Positions 34,305 through 45,800 of a DNA stretch of 64,000 nucleotides are shown here, piece after piece. The notes beneath the pieces are model-generated. The model made no database searches, was not told where the DNA came from, and was given only the letters and a program-made list of their open reading frames with translations. Positions within the stretch are counted from its first letter, which is position 1, and each line of letters opens with the position of its first letter. The position numbers and the translations under genes were made by a program. This DNA is from Plenodomus lindquistii (lineage: Eukaryota > Ascomycota > Dothideomycetes > Pleosporales > Leptosphaeriaceae). The stretch lies in contig JANUWI010000002.1 in NCBI GenBank assembly GCA_025504975.1, positions 1,302,001 to 1,366,000 on the forward strand, in the 5' to 3' direction.

Positions 34305-36113
34305 CTAGTAGACGTACGTCGCTGTCCTTCCAAGGCTCGGTTTACTGGCGGGGTAATCCCTCTCGTTCTCGCGTCCTCTTGGTGCCCATCTTACATCCTC
34401 GGGGCCGTACTTGCGCGTATACTGCACTTCACTTGGGCTGTAGCTCGCTTGGCGCGCTCTCCTTGGATCCGCGCTGCTATCCATTTCACCGTACAGTTTG
34501 CGGCTTGAGCGGCCTCGGTCCTCGGAGTGACGAACGGGGGAGATGTTGCGGCTGGAAGTGGTGCGATCCATGGGTGGAGGGCGTGCAGCGGAGACGGGCT
34601 TAGTGGCGTAAGGCGCAGTGGAGGCTTCCGAGGGACGGTTGGGTCCAATGGGCGGGCGGGACAGCGGAGATGGAGAACGCTGAGAGTGGTGAGGAGGCTC
34701 GCGGAGGACAGTACGAGGCTTGTTCGCCGAGCTGGGAAAATCTTCTGGACGAAGAGTAACGCCGCCGCCGCCAGACGTGGTGTAGTAGTACTTCTTGGTG
34801 TTGGAAGATGGCTGGGGTGGCGGTGCAGAAGGAAAGGCGTCGCGCTCAGGGCTGTGGTGTTCGGGACTCGTTGTTTCCCGGAGACCAGAGGGGCGAGCCA
34901 TGGTGGGTATTTTTGCGCGAGGGAGCGATTGATTGGCAGGCGTTGTGGCTGAGCGATGCAGGGTCGGGGCAGGTGGCGACCTGTCTGAGCGGCGGTGCTC
35001 GCGAGGTACCTCGCTAGTGTATGATCGCTGGGGCATGGAACGTGGCAGCTCAATATTGGCAGGTGACGAGCTCGTGTGTCTGAACATGGGAGGCCTCCTG
35101 TCGTCGCTCCAGTCGACGATTTCGGGGCCGCGTCCAGAGGGGACAATGCGCTCTGTGCGCTCCTTTGGGCGTGCAGATGACCTTCGAGGAGCCTCTGGAC
35201 GAGCCTCTGGACGTCGTGAACTGCGGTGGTCTGCGCCGTAGGCATCTCTGGAGGACGTTCTGATGTATGCAGGGCGACTGGTCTCAGCTTCGACCTGACC
35301 ACGCGACTTGTGCTGGTAGTGAATTGCGTTCTCTTCCTGCACGCTCAGTTTGCGTGCGCTAGATGGGGTGTAGCGCGCCTCTTCGTAGGATCGACGATCG
35401 TCTGCCTTGCGTCTCGACTCTGCAGCCTGTTTGCGTGCAGCATCCTCTTCGCTGCGCCTCTTGTAGTCGGCTTCATAGCGAGCCTTCTCGTCTGCTGACG
35501 ACTCGCTGTCGACCGAGTTGAACTTGCGTTCGCTGCGCGTCTCCTTGGCACGCGTCTTTTCGCGATCAGAACGCGTGCGGTCATTGGCAGCGGGACGTGC
35601 ATTTCTAGACGAGTCCTTTTCAGGGCGGGCAGATCGCGATGTCGAGCTGGTTTTGGGATATGCGTCATAAGTGTCGTACTTGGCGTCATGCTTGGTGCGT
35701 GCACGGTCTTCGAAATAGCGGTCTTCCTCATAGGCGGCTGAGCGCGAGGTTGGTTTGCGCTCTTCGGTCGCGTAGCGGGGGGGATATGACGAAGACGCAC
35801 CGCTATCGAAGCGTGCGTTCTTGTCTCCTCGTGCGGCGGCGGTGGGTGGTGGTCGAGCAGCCCTCTCCTTGCGCAATGCTTCGAGGGTTAGATGCGCTTC
35901 ATATTCGCCGCGCTTCTCCGTGTCCACAAGCGTCTCGTACGCCTGCTGGATCTGGTGGAAGCGGTCGGTGGCGGCGTCTTTGAGGGCTGGATCCGTGACC
36001 TTGTCGGGATGGAACTTGAGCACGAGCTTGCGGTACGTCGACTTGATGACAGTGGAATCGGCCGTCTTGTCAACGCCCAGGGCCGCATAGTGGTCGGGTA
36101 GCGGCTCTGACAT
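34305..36113 (-). CDS. J-domain (DnaJ/Hsp40) protein with long Arg/Ser-rich tail
   Basis: The frame is intact, without introns, and encodes 602 aa. The J domain occupies residues 6-72 (DHYAALGVDKTADS, helix II YRKLVLKF, the invariant HPD at 35-37, helix III FHQIQQAYETLVD). It stimulates Hsp70 ATPase. There is no Gly/Phe region, zinc finger or C-terminal peptide-binding domain, so this is a class III (type C) J protein. Residues ~80-602 are highly charged and disordered: RKERAARPPP, many RS/SR dipeptides, DRSRSDREKTR-like runs, then a Pro-rich tail. The Arg/Ser richness recalls RNA-processing proteins, but a nuclear role is only inference. The ATG at 36113 begins immediately before the J domain, as expected. 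Confidence 0.88.
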   Translation of the reverse strand: MSEPLPDHYAALGVDKTADSTVIKSTYRKLVLKFHPDKVTDPALKDAATDRFHQIQQAYETLVDTEKRGEYEAHLTLEALRKERAARPPPTAAARGDKNARFDSGASSSYPPRYATEERKPTSRSAAYEEDRYFEDRARTKHDAKYDTYDAYPKTSSTSRSARPEKDSSRNARPAANDRTRSDREKTRAKETRSERKFNSVDSESSADEKARYEADYKRRSEEDAARKQAAESRRKADDRRSYEEARYTPSSARKLSVQEENAIHYQHKSRGQVEAETSRPAYIRTSSRDAYGADHRSSRRPEARPEAPRRSSARPKERTERIVPSGRGPEIVDWSDDRRPPMFRHTSSSPANIELPRSMPQRSYTSEVPREHRRSDRSPPAPTLHRSATTPANQSLPRAKIPTMARPSGLRETTSPEHHSPERDAFPSAPPPQPSSNTKKYYYTTSGGGGVTLRPEDFPSSANKPRTVLREPPHHSQRSPSPLSRPPIGPNRPSEASTAPYATKPVSAARPPPMDRTTSSRNISPVRHSEDRGRSSRKLYGEMDSSADPRRARQASYSPSEVQYTRKYGPEDVRWAPRGRENERDYPASKPSLGRTATYVY

Positions 36114-39100
36114 GATGGAGGTATGTGGGTATGGTGGTGGGGGAGTGCTGAAGGGGAGGGTTGAGGTGGTGTCTCAGGTCTTATACCGACGCGGTGAGCG
36201 GCGTTGGCAACACGTGACACATGCAGCGGGTGATGGAACGTCGAGCAAGCGAGCTGTGGCGATGACACGCGCGGCGGCCGAGGGTGGGCTGTGAGGGTGG
36301 ACGAAGAGCGGCAGCAAGTAGAAAGGAGAGACGTGGGTATTGGGTTGTGGTGCGAAGGCAGTGTTGGGTTGGATGTTGGTGCGGAGCGGGTGTTCCTGGA
36401 TGCCGCGAGTGGAGCTGCTGACCTAACGGGCTCTTTGGGCGCAGTCAGGCACCGTGGCTGGGTGGCAACAACAAAAGTCTGCAAAAACACTGTGTGGAGG
36501 GATGATGAGTGTCGGCGAGAACAAAAGAGGCTGAGCGGGTGCTTGTCTCTGGTGCACTTTGTGTCCGGGACTTGCGGTGTGTGGCTCTGCGACGTCACTT
36601 TTTGGGCGATGCCAATGCGACTGTGAGTGGTAGCCTCGAGTGGGATCGGATCGGGGAGGAATGGGAGCAGAATAGATGGGATAGAATAGAAGCAGCGTCG
36701 TCGTGCGACAAAAGGAGGCCACGAAAATAAAGCTGTACAACAGCGAGGATAGAATGGAGTCAGAGTCAGCCTGAGCCTGCTGCACCGCTTCCTCTGGGGT
36801 CAGGTCGACTATCAGGCTCGCTGCACGCCGCGTCGACAGGACACCCTGGTGTGACCGACACGACCACTTCCATGCATGAGCATGACTTGGGCACGCAGGA
36901 CCGCTCCAGGTCTCGTCACACCAGCCCAAGTCATCGCATCGCGCAAGCCGCTGCACCACCCAGCGCCTACCAAACATGCACTCCAATCATCCCGTGAGCG
37001 GCCGTACGGGGGGGTTTTGGGCCATGCGTCCCCAGCGCCCAATGATTCGCCCACGGCCACGGCCAGTCTGATCCAGATCCCCACCCAAAGACATGCTCAG
37101 TCGATGTGACCCCCGCCAGCGACCCAATCACTCTGTGCAAAGCATACCGTATCACCCCCACCGCCGTGTCCATTTGCAAGACGTGACCAACCCGAGTGCA
37201 GCTGCTAGCCAGACTAGCGATGAAAAAGAGTGAAGCACGCACAGCAGCAGCAGCAGCAGCAGCATCGAGAAGCGTCTTGTCACCGCTAGATCCATCTGCG
37301 ACGGCGGCACTAGAAGCCCACTGTCTCTCGTGGAAGCCGAGACGGTACGTACCTAGCAGACCTAGCACGGAGCGGTCACGAGAGCCTACATCCATAGCCC
37401 CTCCTTGCATCTCCTTGCTTCTCCCCAACTGCACTCTGCACCTGACATACCTAGCATCATGAGGGACTATCCTTGCGACTCGGCTCAGGGCACGGCGGTT
37501 GCGTCGCCAGGCAAACAGCAACAGTCCTTGATTAGCACCGCCATCGATCCGTCCCGAAAGGTACCTAGAACACTAGCCCCTCCGCTCGTTGGACGACGAC
37601 GATACCGCTTATGCGGGCGTCCAGGTGGGGCAGACCGACCCCTCTGCACCCAATCCCACCAGACGGCTACTGCCCTCCGGCGAAGGAGGTCCCTCTACGT
37701 GGTCGTCCTCCATTGCGCAGACGTATAGCAATTATACCAAGGCTATGCAATTGTGGATGAGGTTAATCAAGAAGAAGAAGGAACATCTGTACTACGTTAT
37801 GAGATCATCGGATGCAGGACCAAAGACAGCCGACATCATGCCGCAGCAGATTGGTTCTGGTAGGTACAGTACAATACTTTGCATCGTCAGTCACTTGTTG
37901 TTGGCATCAGTCGCGCTGGCAAGTGCTGTCTTTGCCACTCCACACTGCCTTTGCCAGCAGCACAGGATCCTGCATCATCAATCTCCATGTACACATTGAC
38001 GTCCTTTCTACGTGCCGCTGCCGTACAGTGTACACACTCCAAGGAAAAACCCTTCTCATGCTCTCTACAGCCAGGCCACCCATGTCACCGATTCCGCGCC
38101 TGGGCTTCAATCCACGCCTTACCGCATGTACCCAATTCCTCCCCACAGCACCAAATCGCCTCACTCCAAAGGGCAAATTCTGTAAGGCTGCGCGGGGCAT
38201 CTGAATTCTGCATCACCGGTTGGTGGCTTGATCCGGTCGACAAGTGTAAGCCCCGAGGCCTGGAGTACATATGTCGGCCCCCGTGAGGCTCTAGAGTGAA
38301 TTAATGCAATGGGGCCGCAATAGCGGCCTGATCATCTTTGCCTGGTGTGGATTTGGGCATGGGCAGGCTGTGGATATAGGCGTACTATGTAGGCTTTGTA
38401 ACTTCTCAATGGTTTTCAAGATGCACCGAGATGTTGCGGTGTCTGACTCATATATACCATTTATCCCCACTGTCGGCGGTATATCGAGTGGATATGGGAA
38501 TTGATGGTCGTGGAGAATTGATGTCATCAGCCTCACTTCTAGTACAGACTTTCCGGGGAGTATTGAGAAGCCTCTTGTTTGTCTTTTCCTGGCTTTTTTC
38601 ATTGTTGTTTTGGTTGTGGGTGGTTCGTACACAACTTCAGTATGCTCTCAGTCTTGCTATTATCACGTGTTCCGAATCCATACCATAGCCAGGAGTTTGC
38701 CATCTCTTGAGAGGTAGAGTAACCTTGTCATTCACTTTTCTTTCGTCTGTCTCTTGGTAAATCTCCTACATTGCAGATCTGAGAGTTGACCTCTAGCCGC
38801 CTGCACATGTCTTCTTTTTACACATTGTGTTTCATTGTTACTCCAATCTACATTCACTTACATACTCACCCTCTCCATTCTTATCCCAAATGTACAAACG
38901 TACAAACCGTACACTCGATTACCTCCCATACACGACCAGCCCGTCCCTCACATGACGTACCCACCACTCTACCCAAATCCAACCCCACCACCCAAACTCA
39001 CCACCCCCAAAAACCACCATCATGCCCAACCCCCCTCCCCTCCGCCCAAAGCCTAGACCCATGACCAACCCCTCTATCCTGCCCAGTCCAGCCCAGTGCC

Positions 39101-39989
39101 CTTATCCACCCTACCCCACTACGTCATCCCGCCCACCCTACCAACATCATCATCGCACCTCACCACCTTGGAACAACAAGCCACATCGCGATCCCCAACC
39201 TTCCCAATCCCCGATCCGATCCCGAAAATAATCATCCTAGTCCTGTACCTGTCCATCACCCGTTGCGCCAACGCACGACATTGCTGCGCCGCTGCACGTG
39301 CGCGATCCTGGCCTGGGCGAGTAATTTTGCCACCGCTACTGGGAGATCTGCAGGGATAAGGGTGGTTTGTGGATGGGGATGTGTGGTGGATTTGTTGTCA
39401 AATTCTTCAGTGTCGAGCCAGGCGGAAAATCTAGGCTCTACGTTGTTTTGAAAACTATGGGAGATTTACATTCTCCAATGCATGTAGCGAAAATAGACAA
39501 CATGTAAGCTACCTCACCGTCAAGCTCCAGTTCTTCAGATACACAACGATTGCATAATCATTCCCTCGAAGCGAGCTCAACTTGGATGAAGAATCTGACG
39601 ACCAAACACACACTCCAGTCATCACTCTTTTCAACGTTTTTTTTTAGCATCAATCATACTCCAGCTGCCTGCTTCGTCGTAGAACATTCGCGATATCCCC
39701 ATCGAAGACAAGCAACAAACCACCAACTCCATTCTAAATATGCTAGACGAACTAGAAATCACTGTTCAATGTTGAGACCCTCACATCTCACAATCATCAT
39801 CATCATCATCAAGCTCTTCACCTCAAGATACGCACTTCGACCTTCTACGTTTGGAATTATACGCCATACCAGTCCACCGCACAGTCCACCATTCAACACA
39901 AATTCGCAAACAAAGCATACCCACTAAACAGGAGTCACAGCATCCATCCCATATCCCATCTCAACAGTACAACCCCCACAAACTCCACA

Positions 39990-40063
<74 letters not shown>

Positions 40064-41800
40064 ACAAGGTCAAGCGACAACCACGACATATCATCCCCAA
40101 GTCCCCGTCAAATCCCATCATGATGATCCTTGCACGAACACGAGATGACAATCCAACAACTAGAAATCGCATCAAAGCAAAATTACTCACACATATAAAC
40201 ACACGCGCACGATATGGTACCATGTGGTGAGTAAAGCCTTTATTCTGACCTTTGGGCTGGTTTCACAACACCAACTTCGTCCTCGTTGCGGCATGAGAGA
40301 TGAGCGTGGGAGTGCCGTGTTCTAGGATATTTTTTTTTTTCTCGAATGAGGAGGTTGAACGCGTAGGATTGGTGAGGGGTGCGCGATTCGTGTTGCTAGC
40401 GGGGGAGAGAGGGGGGATTGGCGTGTGGAGGATTGGATGCTTGAGGGTTGGTGGTGGGTGAGGGACGGACATGGCGATGGCGGTGGCGGTGGCGGTGGAG
40501 GAGGGGGTAGTGGTTGTGAATTGTTGTCTTGGACTGATAGAATTTTGTCTCGGTGGTCAGTGAACGAGGAAGGAGATGAATTCTTACTCCCACACTCCTC
40601 CCCCTCCAGTGGCAAGAGATAGCAGACACAATACCCAAACCCGCACCATACCATCACCACCCTCGTTTTCCCGCGCCATCTAGTCTAGCTTCTCTCATAC
40701 ATATCTAACCCCATGTACATACTGTACCCACACAAAATCTAAACTCAGCACCGCGGTATCATTCTCAGCGCACCGTGTTTCTGAGGCGAGGTCCAGATTT
40801 GGAGAGAGATGTTTAGCACGCTGTCTTGCAGGCAGGCTTTGTAGCTGCGCATATAGGGTGGTGCTGTTCTTTATTCGTAATGGTGGAGAGACTGACGCGG
40901 CGGTAGATTGAGTTGTTGGAGTGGGAGACCAAGGGGAGATTGGCGTGCGGGTGCGGGGGTATGAGATGGCATGTCGGGATGTGTTGTAGGTCTAGAGTAG
41001 GTTTAGTAGGGAGGTAGTAGGGAGGTAGTAAGGGGCTATAGTATAAAATACCAAAGTGAGACTCGCGTAAGACCTAGTATATGTATAAGCAGTTGATAAT
41101 GGTTACGATTTTTAATTCAACATCTTTGCTAGTAGAAAGGGATTATTGAAAGCCCAAGTCAAGTCCCATAGACCATAGAGTACATTATCCATATACAGAA
41201 TTTGGTAGGAGAGGTGTATCACGCAATCATAGTCCGTCAATTCTTTCAACTATCATCGATTTAGACTGCGGACGCTTAATGTTAGCTTTCATGCATGCAC
41301 AAACACAACATCAATACAAGGGAACACGCGGAATGGGATATCTTATGTACATTGCGACTACTGCGCTACGCTACGAAAAAAAAAAAAAAACTGGGGGACA
41401 TGGTATAAGATCAAAGGAAAAACAAGTCGTCATGTGTAAGTTGCAGGCCAATGGCTGCGCGAGCCCTAGCGCCCTGAAAATATGGGAAACTTCCGGTTGG
41501 GTGTGTGTGTCGTCTGCTCCGTATCGTGCTTCTTCTCTCTCTCTGTCCTGCTCTCTGTCGACAGAATCCCCCAGTTTGATCGGTTTACCGCGAGAAACTA
41601 GCAAGTGCGTATACTACCTCAAGAATACTGCACACTGGCTGTCTCCTACTACCGATCGATTCGGTCGTGCTCGACGATCGTCTCGTGCAGCAGGTGCGGT
41701 ACCGTCACCCTTCGGCCGGACAAGAGGCTTGGGACCCTGGGTATATAACGTTACAATCGTCAATATATGCTCAACTTTTGGTTTGCTTTTCTTCATCTGC
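36114..41800. other. 5.7 kb without a supported gene
   Basis: This is the largest gene-poor gap of the interior. It includes a (CAG)n stretch (37242-37263), long C/A-rich tracts (38860-39240 and 39600-40100), a dinucleotide array, a GGTGGC-like G-rich stretch (40477-40510) and an A-run at 41379-41390. One hydrophilic frame on the + strand, about 37585-37860, looks somewhat coding (see finding). No RNA gene recognised. Confidence 0.45.
39991..40059. repeat. (AC)n dinucleotide microsatellite
   Basis: An uninterrupted run of AC, 69 bp (about 34 copies), sits in the gene-poor interval. Long AC/GT tracts are prone to length change and can adopt left-handed DNA. Confidence 0.95.
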
Positions 41801-44537
41801 TCACTCGCCAGTACTGTTGCCTCTCAGCCTCTGCCTGCCCATGCTCACGCTGCGCCCCAAGTCGGTGATGCCACCGATCGAGTTGCGATTGCTGGGATTC
41901 CGATTCGCGCTCAATTGTGCTCGAGCTCGTAATCCTCCGGCAATTTGCTTCTCGTATGCTGGGGAGCTCTCGCGGCCGAGGCTCTCACGTCCTAGATCGT
42001 AGCGTCGCTGGCCGTCTCGGTAGAGCAGGCTGTTGTCGTTCGATACTCCAGTCACAGTTGGCCGACGGAGGTGTGCTGTAGTCTGGAGTGCAGGCGAGGG
42101 CTGTAGGTCTGGCATTGGTTCGCGTGATATGTACTGTCTGCCAGTGCTGAATCTATTTTTCTCCGAAGACCGTATATTGCGGAAGTCGGTCATGGCGCGT
42201 GAGGGTGCGCGCATAGTCTCTTCTTCGTTTTCCTCATCAATGCTGCCACGAGAGCGATGTAAGCTTGTGCCGGAACGCTGTAGCCGGGATGGATTCTGCC
42301 TCTCATCCTGCAGGTCCTGACTCGACTCTCTGTAACTTCCGTTGGAACCACTAATGAGCATGCTCGATCTGCGAGCCTCGATGCGACTCAGTGCCCTGCT
42401 GGGACTAACACCAGGCAACGAGTTGCTCTCTGGCTCAATGCTTTGACGGATTGTAGGCGAGTTCTCGCCATTCATCTGAACGCTCGGTCGCCGTTGCATG
42501 GCAGCTGCAGATGCCCTCATGGCTGGACTTGCGTGGGTAACCTTGTTGTCGGCCATTGCGATGCACAATTCTGTTAAACTACGACAGATGTTATCAGCTT
42601 TGCGACGCACTTGACGATCCGAACCATTGGAGCCTCCGAGGATGGAACTGGCAGAGTGCAGTGTGCCTTGGGGACCTGCACTGCCAGTCATTTCAGCCAA
42701 AGTCAGGGCCTCTGTTGCAGTAGCCTCCAACACACGGTAGACAGCAGGCGAAATGTGTTGTCTGGCCTTGGCTAGTGCATCTCGTAGTAAAGGATGAGTC
42801 CTGTTGGTGTTGGTGGTTGCGGTTGATACATGGGTGGTGGCTACGGATTCGGGCGGTGAGACGTTGGGCTTGCGCTGCTGATTCGGTGATGATGATACGG
42901 TCGTTGCAGAAGTATTCGCTGTCCGCGGACGATCGGCCATGGCTTGGGTCACTACCGCGCCAGAAGTCGAGGGGATCTTGCCCCCGAGCTCAATCTTGCG
43001 AATTCTCGTCTTGAGTTCATCCAACTCGTCCCACACGGATGCAGCAGGTCCAGTCGAGCCGTGGGATTCGGTACCGTCAGCACGAGACGCATTTTCAAAG
43101 GTTGCATCTGCCTGAGGCGTTCGAGGGTCGCGTTCCCGGTCTCGCTCGCGTTCTCGAGCGTCATCACGGGATGATGAGTAGTTCAAGTTTGAAGGTCGGT
43201 ACGGCTGGATTGGCGTGCGGCTGGGCGGTGTGTGGAAGGTCTCTGGGTTTGATGGTCGACGCTGGCCAAACTGCGCCAGAAAGTCGCGCGGGGAAAGCTC
43301 AGCATCCTTACGCGAGGAGAAGGAAGCTTTGTGCGAAAGGTTATGATCGCGTGACCGGGGGGTGACGATGGGTGCAGGCGCCGGCGATCGCTCCTGCCTG
43401 TCTCGGGAAGAGGTAGGAAGGAGCGACGAGCGACGCTGGCCGTTGACAACAGACCTCGACTCTATTGACCTAGGATCGATGACCGTGGATAGGCGGTTTG
43501 TTGGTGTGGTAGAGTGTGCCGAGGGTACAGGGGACGGTGAATGCAACGCAGATGGCAGCGATTGTCTATTGTTTACACGCGCAATTCGAGACTGGGGCTG
43601 TCAGCATAGCACACGGCGCAATGCATGTGCCGCCACGACGCGGTGCATGCAATTGGCACAAGTCACTTACTTTCAGTCTGTCAATGCGCGCAGGTGCTTC
43701 GACTGAGCGCTGTCTTGGGGCGCTGTCTGCGGCAATGTTCAGAAAGAGGTCCTCGGCATGCTCGCTGTCGGTGGCAGAAGCGTCGGCGGCTCCCTGGCGA
43801 CTGGGGGCCGCACGAAAGTCGTCCAGTCGACTACGGGGCCCAATCTCAGACTCGGAGGACTCGTCTGAGGAGCTTGGCATTCGCTGTTGCTGGGGGCGGG
43901 CGGTGCTGGCCGAGTTCTGGCGGGACATGGTGGGAGCCAGCATTGTTTGTTGTTGTGAGAATGGCCGCTGTGGCAGTGGTGGTCGCGGGGCGGACCCTGG
44001 TTCGCGGCTCACAGACTCCCTGCGCTTGCGGCTCGACGAAGCTTGCGAGCCGCCTGGCGATGCGAGAGCTGGCTGCAGGAGCTGCTGGTGGGCATAGGCA
44101 GCGTCAGCGGGCTGCGGCTGGGGGCGACGGGCAATGTCCGAGTTTCCGCGCGTTACCAGCGTGACAGGCGGTCCACGGGAATTGTCAATGCCATGGGCAC
44201 TGAAGGACGCGGGGGGGCGTCTTGCGCCGGTGGGAGAGCGGGGGCCCTGGCTGGTAGTGGTAGCGGTGGTGGCAGTGGTGGTGGTAGCCGTCGACTGCGG
44301 GGAAAAGTACGAGGGCGTGGTCGCTGAAGAGGCCGTGGTGGTGGCAGCCGGCGTGGAGGGGCTCGTCAGGGTGGCCCGTCGCGGGCGCGGCGAGGTGGCA
44401 GCAGGCGTGGAGCTGGCCGAGGGCAGGCGCAGGAGGGTGGGGGGGTCGGGCGCCGTGTTGTTGCGCTGGTGCGAGTGCGAGGGGCGGCGTGCGCGGTGTT
44501 GTGAGGCTCCAGACGACTTGCGCGAATGGGTCGGCAT
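41801..44537 (-). CDS. large disordered Ser/Thr/Arg-rich protein, unknown function
   Basis: Two exons, 44537-43671 and 43597-41801, joined by a 73 bp intron (GTAAGT...GACAG), give 887 aa. I do not recognise the family. The first ~290 residues are almost entirely Ser, Thr, Pro, Ala and Arg (SQGPRSPTGARRPP, SSSDESSESEIGPRSR). The second exon begins PQSRIARVNNRQSLPSALHS. A short structured part follows: a coiled-coil-like WDELDELKTRIRKIELGGK near residue 460, then a helical domain around HPLLRDALAKARQHISPAVY and VLEATATEALTLAEM, and DNICRSLTELCIAMADN. The C-terminus is again Ser/Arg-rich. No membrane segment or signal peptide is seen. The pattern suits a cytoskeletal or polarity scaffold, but that is a guess. 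The splice was chosen because other AG sites break the frame. Confidence 0.78.
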
Positions 44538-45800
44538 GGCTGGCAGCTGGCGGCGCTGCAGGCTGGGGCAGGGTGCGCTGGCACTGGCACTGGCACTGGC
44601 ACACACCAGACAGGGTTCAGCGCTGTAGTGTTTCGAGCGGCATGCTCAGCGTGTCATGGCTGCTAATTATACGGCGCGAGACCCGCACTCTTTGCTCAGA
44701 CTCGGCGCGCGCAGAGACGTCGTCTAGTCGTCTACACACAGGCGCGCCTCCTGCTCGAGGTTTCTGGAGAGCTAGCACTGCTGGGCCATGGACCGATTGT
44801 TGCTAGGGGCCCTGCACGAGATGTCACAAGTCTGTCAACCAGCGAATCGCACACGCCAATCCCGCCCTCTAGCCTGGGAGCCGTGGCGGTGACGTGCAGC
44901 CTGTATTTCGACGACGCCTGCTCATGGCATATGCTACACCGTCTTCACCGTTGCGCACTCGAGTCCAGCATCTTTCCCTCGTCGCAACGTCTCCGACCCA
45001 CGCTGGCTGCCCTACATATGTGTGAAACATGGGGCCGGCGAGATAGTACCATGTCTAGTCATGGTCTCGAGGCTTTGCCGCGGGCTTCATGCATGTCATC
45101 AGGAGTACACTGAAAGATCCGTCTGCTTTGTGTACTTGTGCTCGTGGATCAGACAGAGATGCGAGCCGAAGGATGCAAATTGCGACAGTAATTGTTGGCT
45201 CTAAGCTTGGCTTGACCCACAACTCACACGTTGCAATGAAGCTCAAGAAACTTTCTTTTTCCCAGAATGTGTTCCTGCATTGGAGGCGCGTGCTTGCAAC
45301 CGTTAGGCGACAAGCGAGCGGATGCATGCACGTCCGTCACAAAAAGCCTTCTGCCAGCAGTACTCTACGGTAATTACAAGTGTTTGTACAAAGACGCAAA
45401 TCTCGCAACGTGTTTCAAGAAACTGCACAAAACTAAAGTGACATTGTACAATTCCAAGGAAAGAAAGTGTTTGCAGCATAAACCAAGCTCAGCCGAACTG
45501 CGTGTCTGTGACTGTCCGCTCCTCTTGTCAGACCTAAGCCAATGAGAGCGAAAAACCATGGCGGACATGGTCCACAAGGAATTATAGTACTTCAATGAGG
45601 GATGGCTATACTCGATTCTTGCCAGGCCATGTGTCCAGGTGCCCGCCTGTTTTAGGGCACGTGACTACCATCCTCTTGCTTATGTAAGTGCAGCGTCTGC
45701 CAAGAGCCCTGTCCGGGGAGATTATTTCGTCAACCCAACCCAACTGCAACATTCGCGAATCAACCGACTCGACCACATCTCCCTCACCCACACGTTGACC
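44538..45800. other. intergenic between divergent genes, nothing recognised
   Basis: This is the promoter region between the divergently transcribed disordered-protein and Prp45 genes. Repeated CTGGCACTGGCACTGGCACTG at 44578-44600 gives artefactual repeats in several frames. No gene or RNA recognised. Confidence 0.5.
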
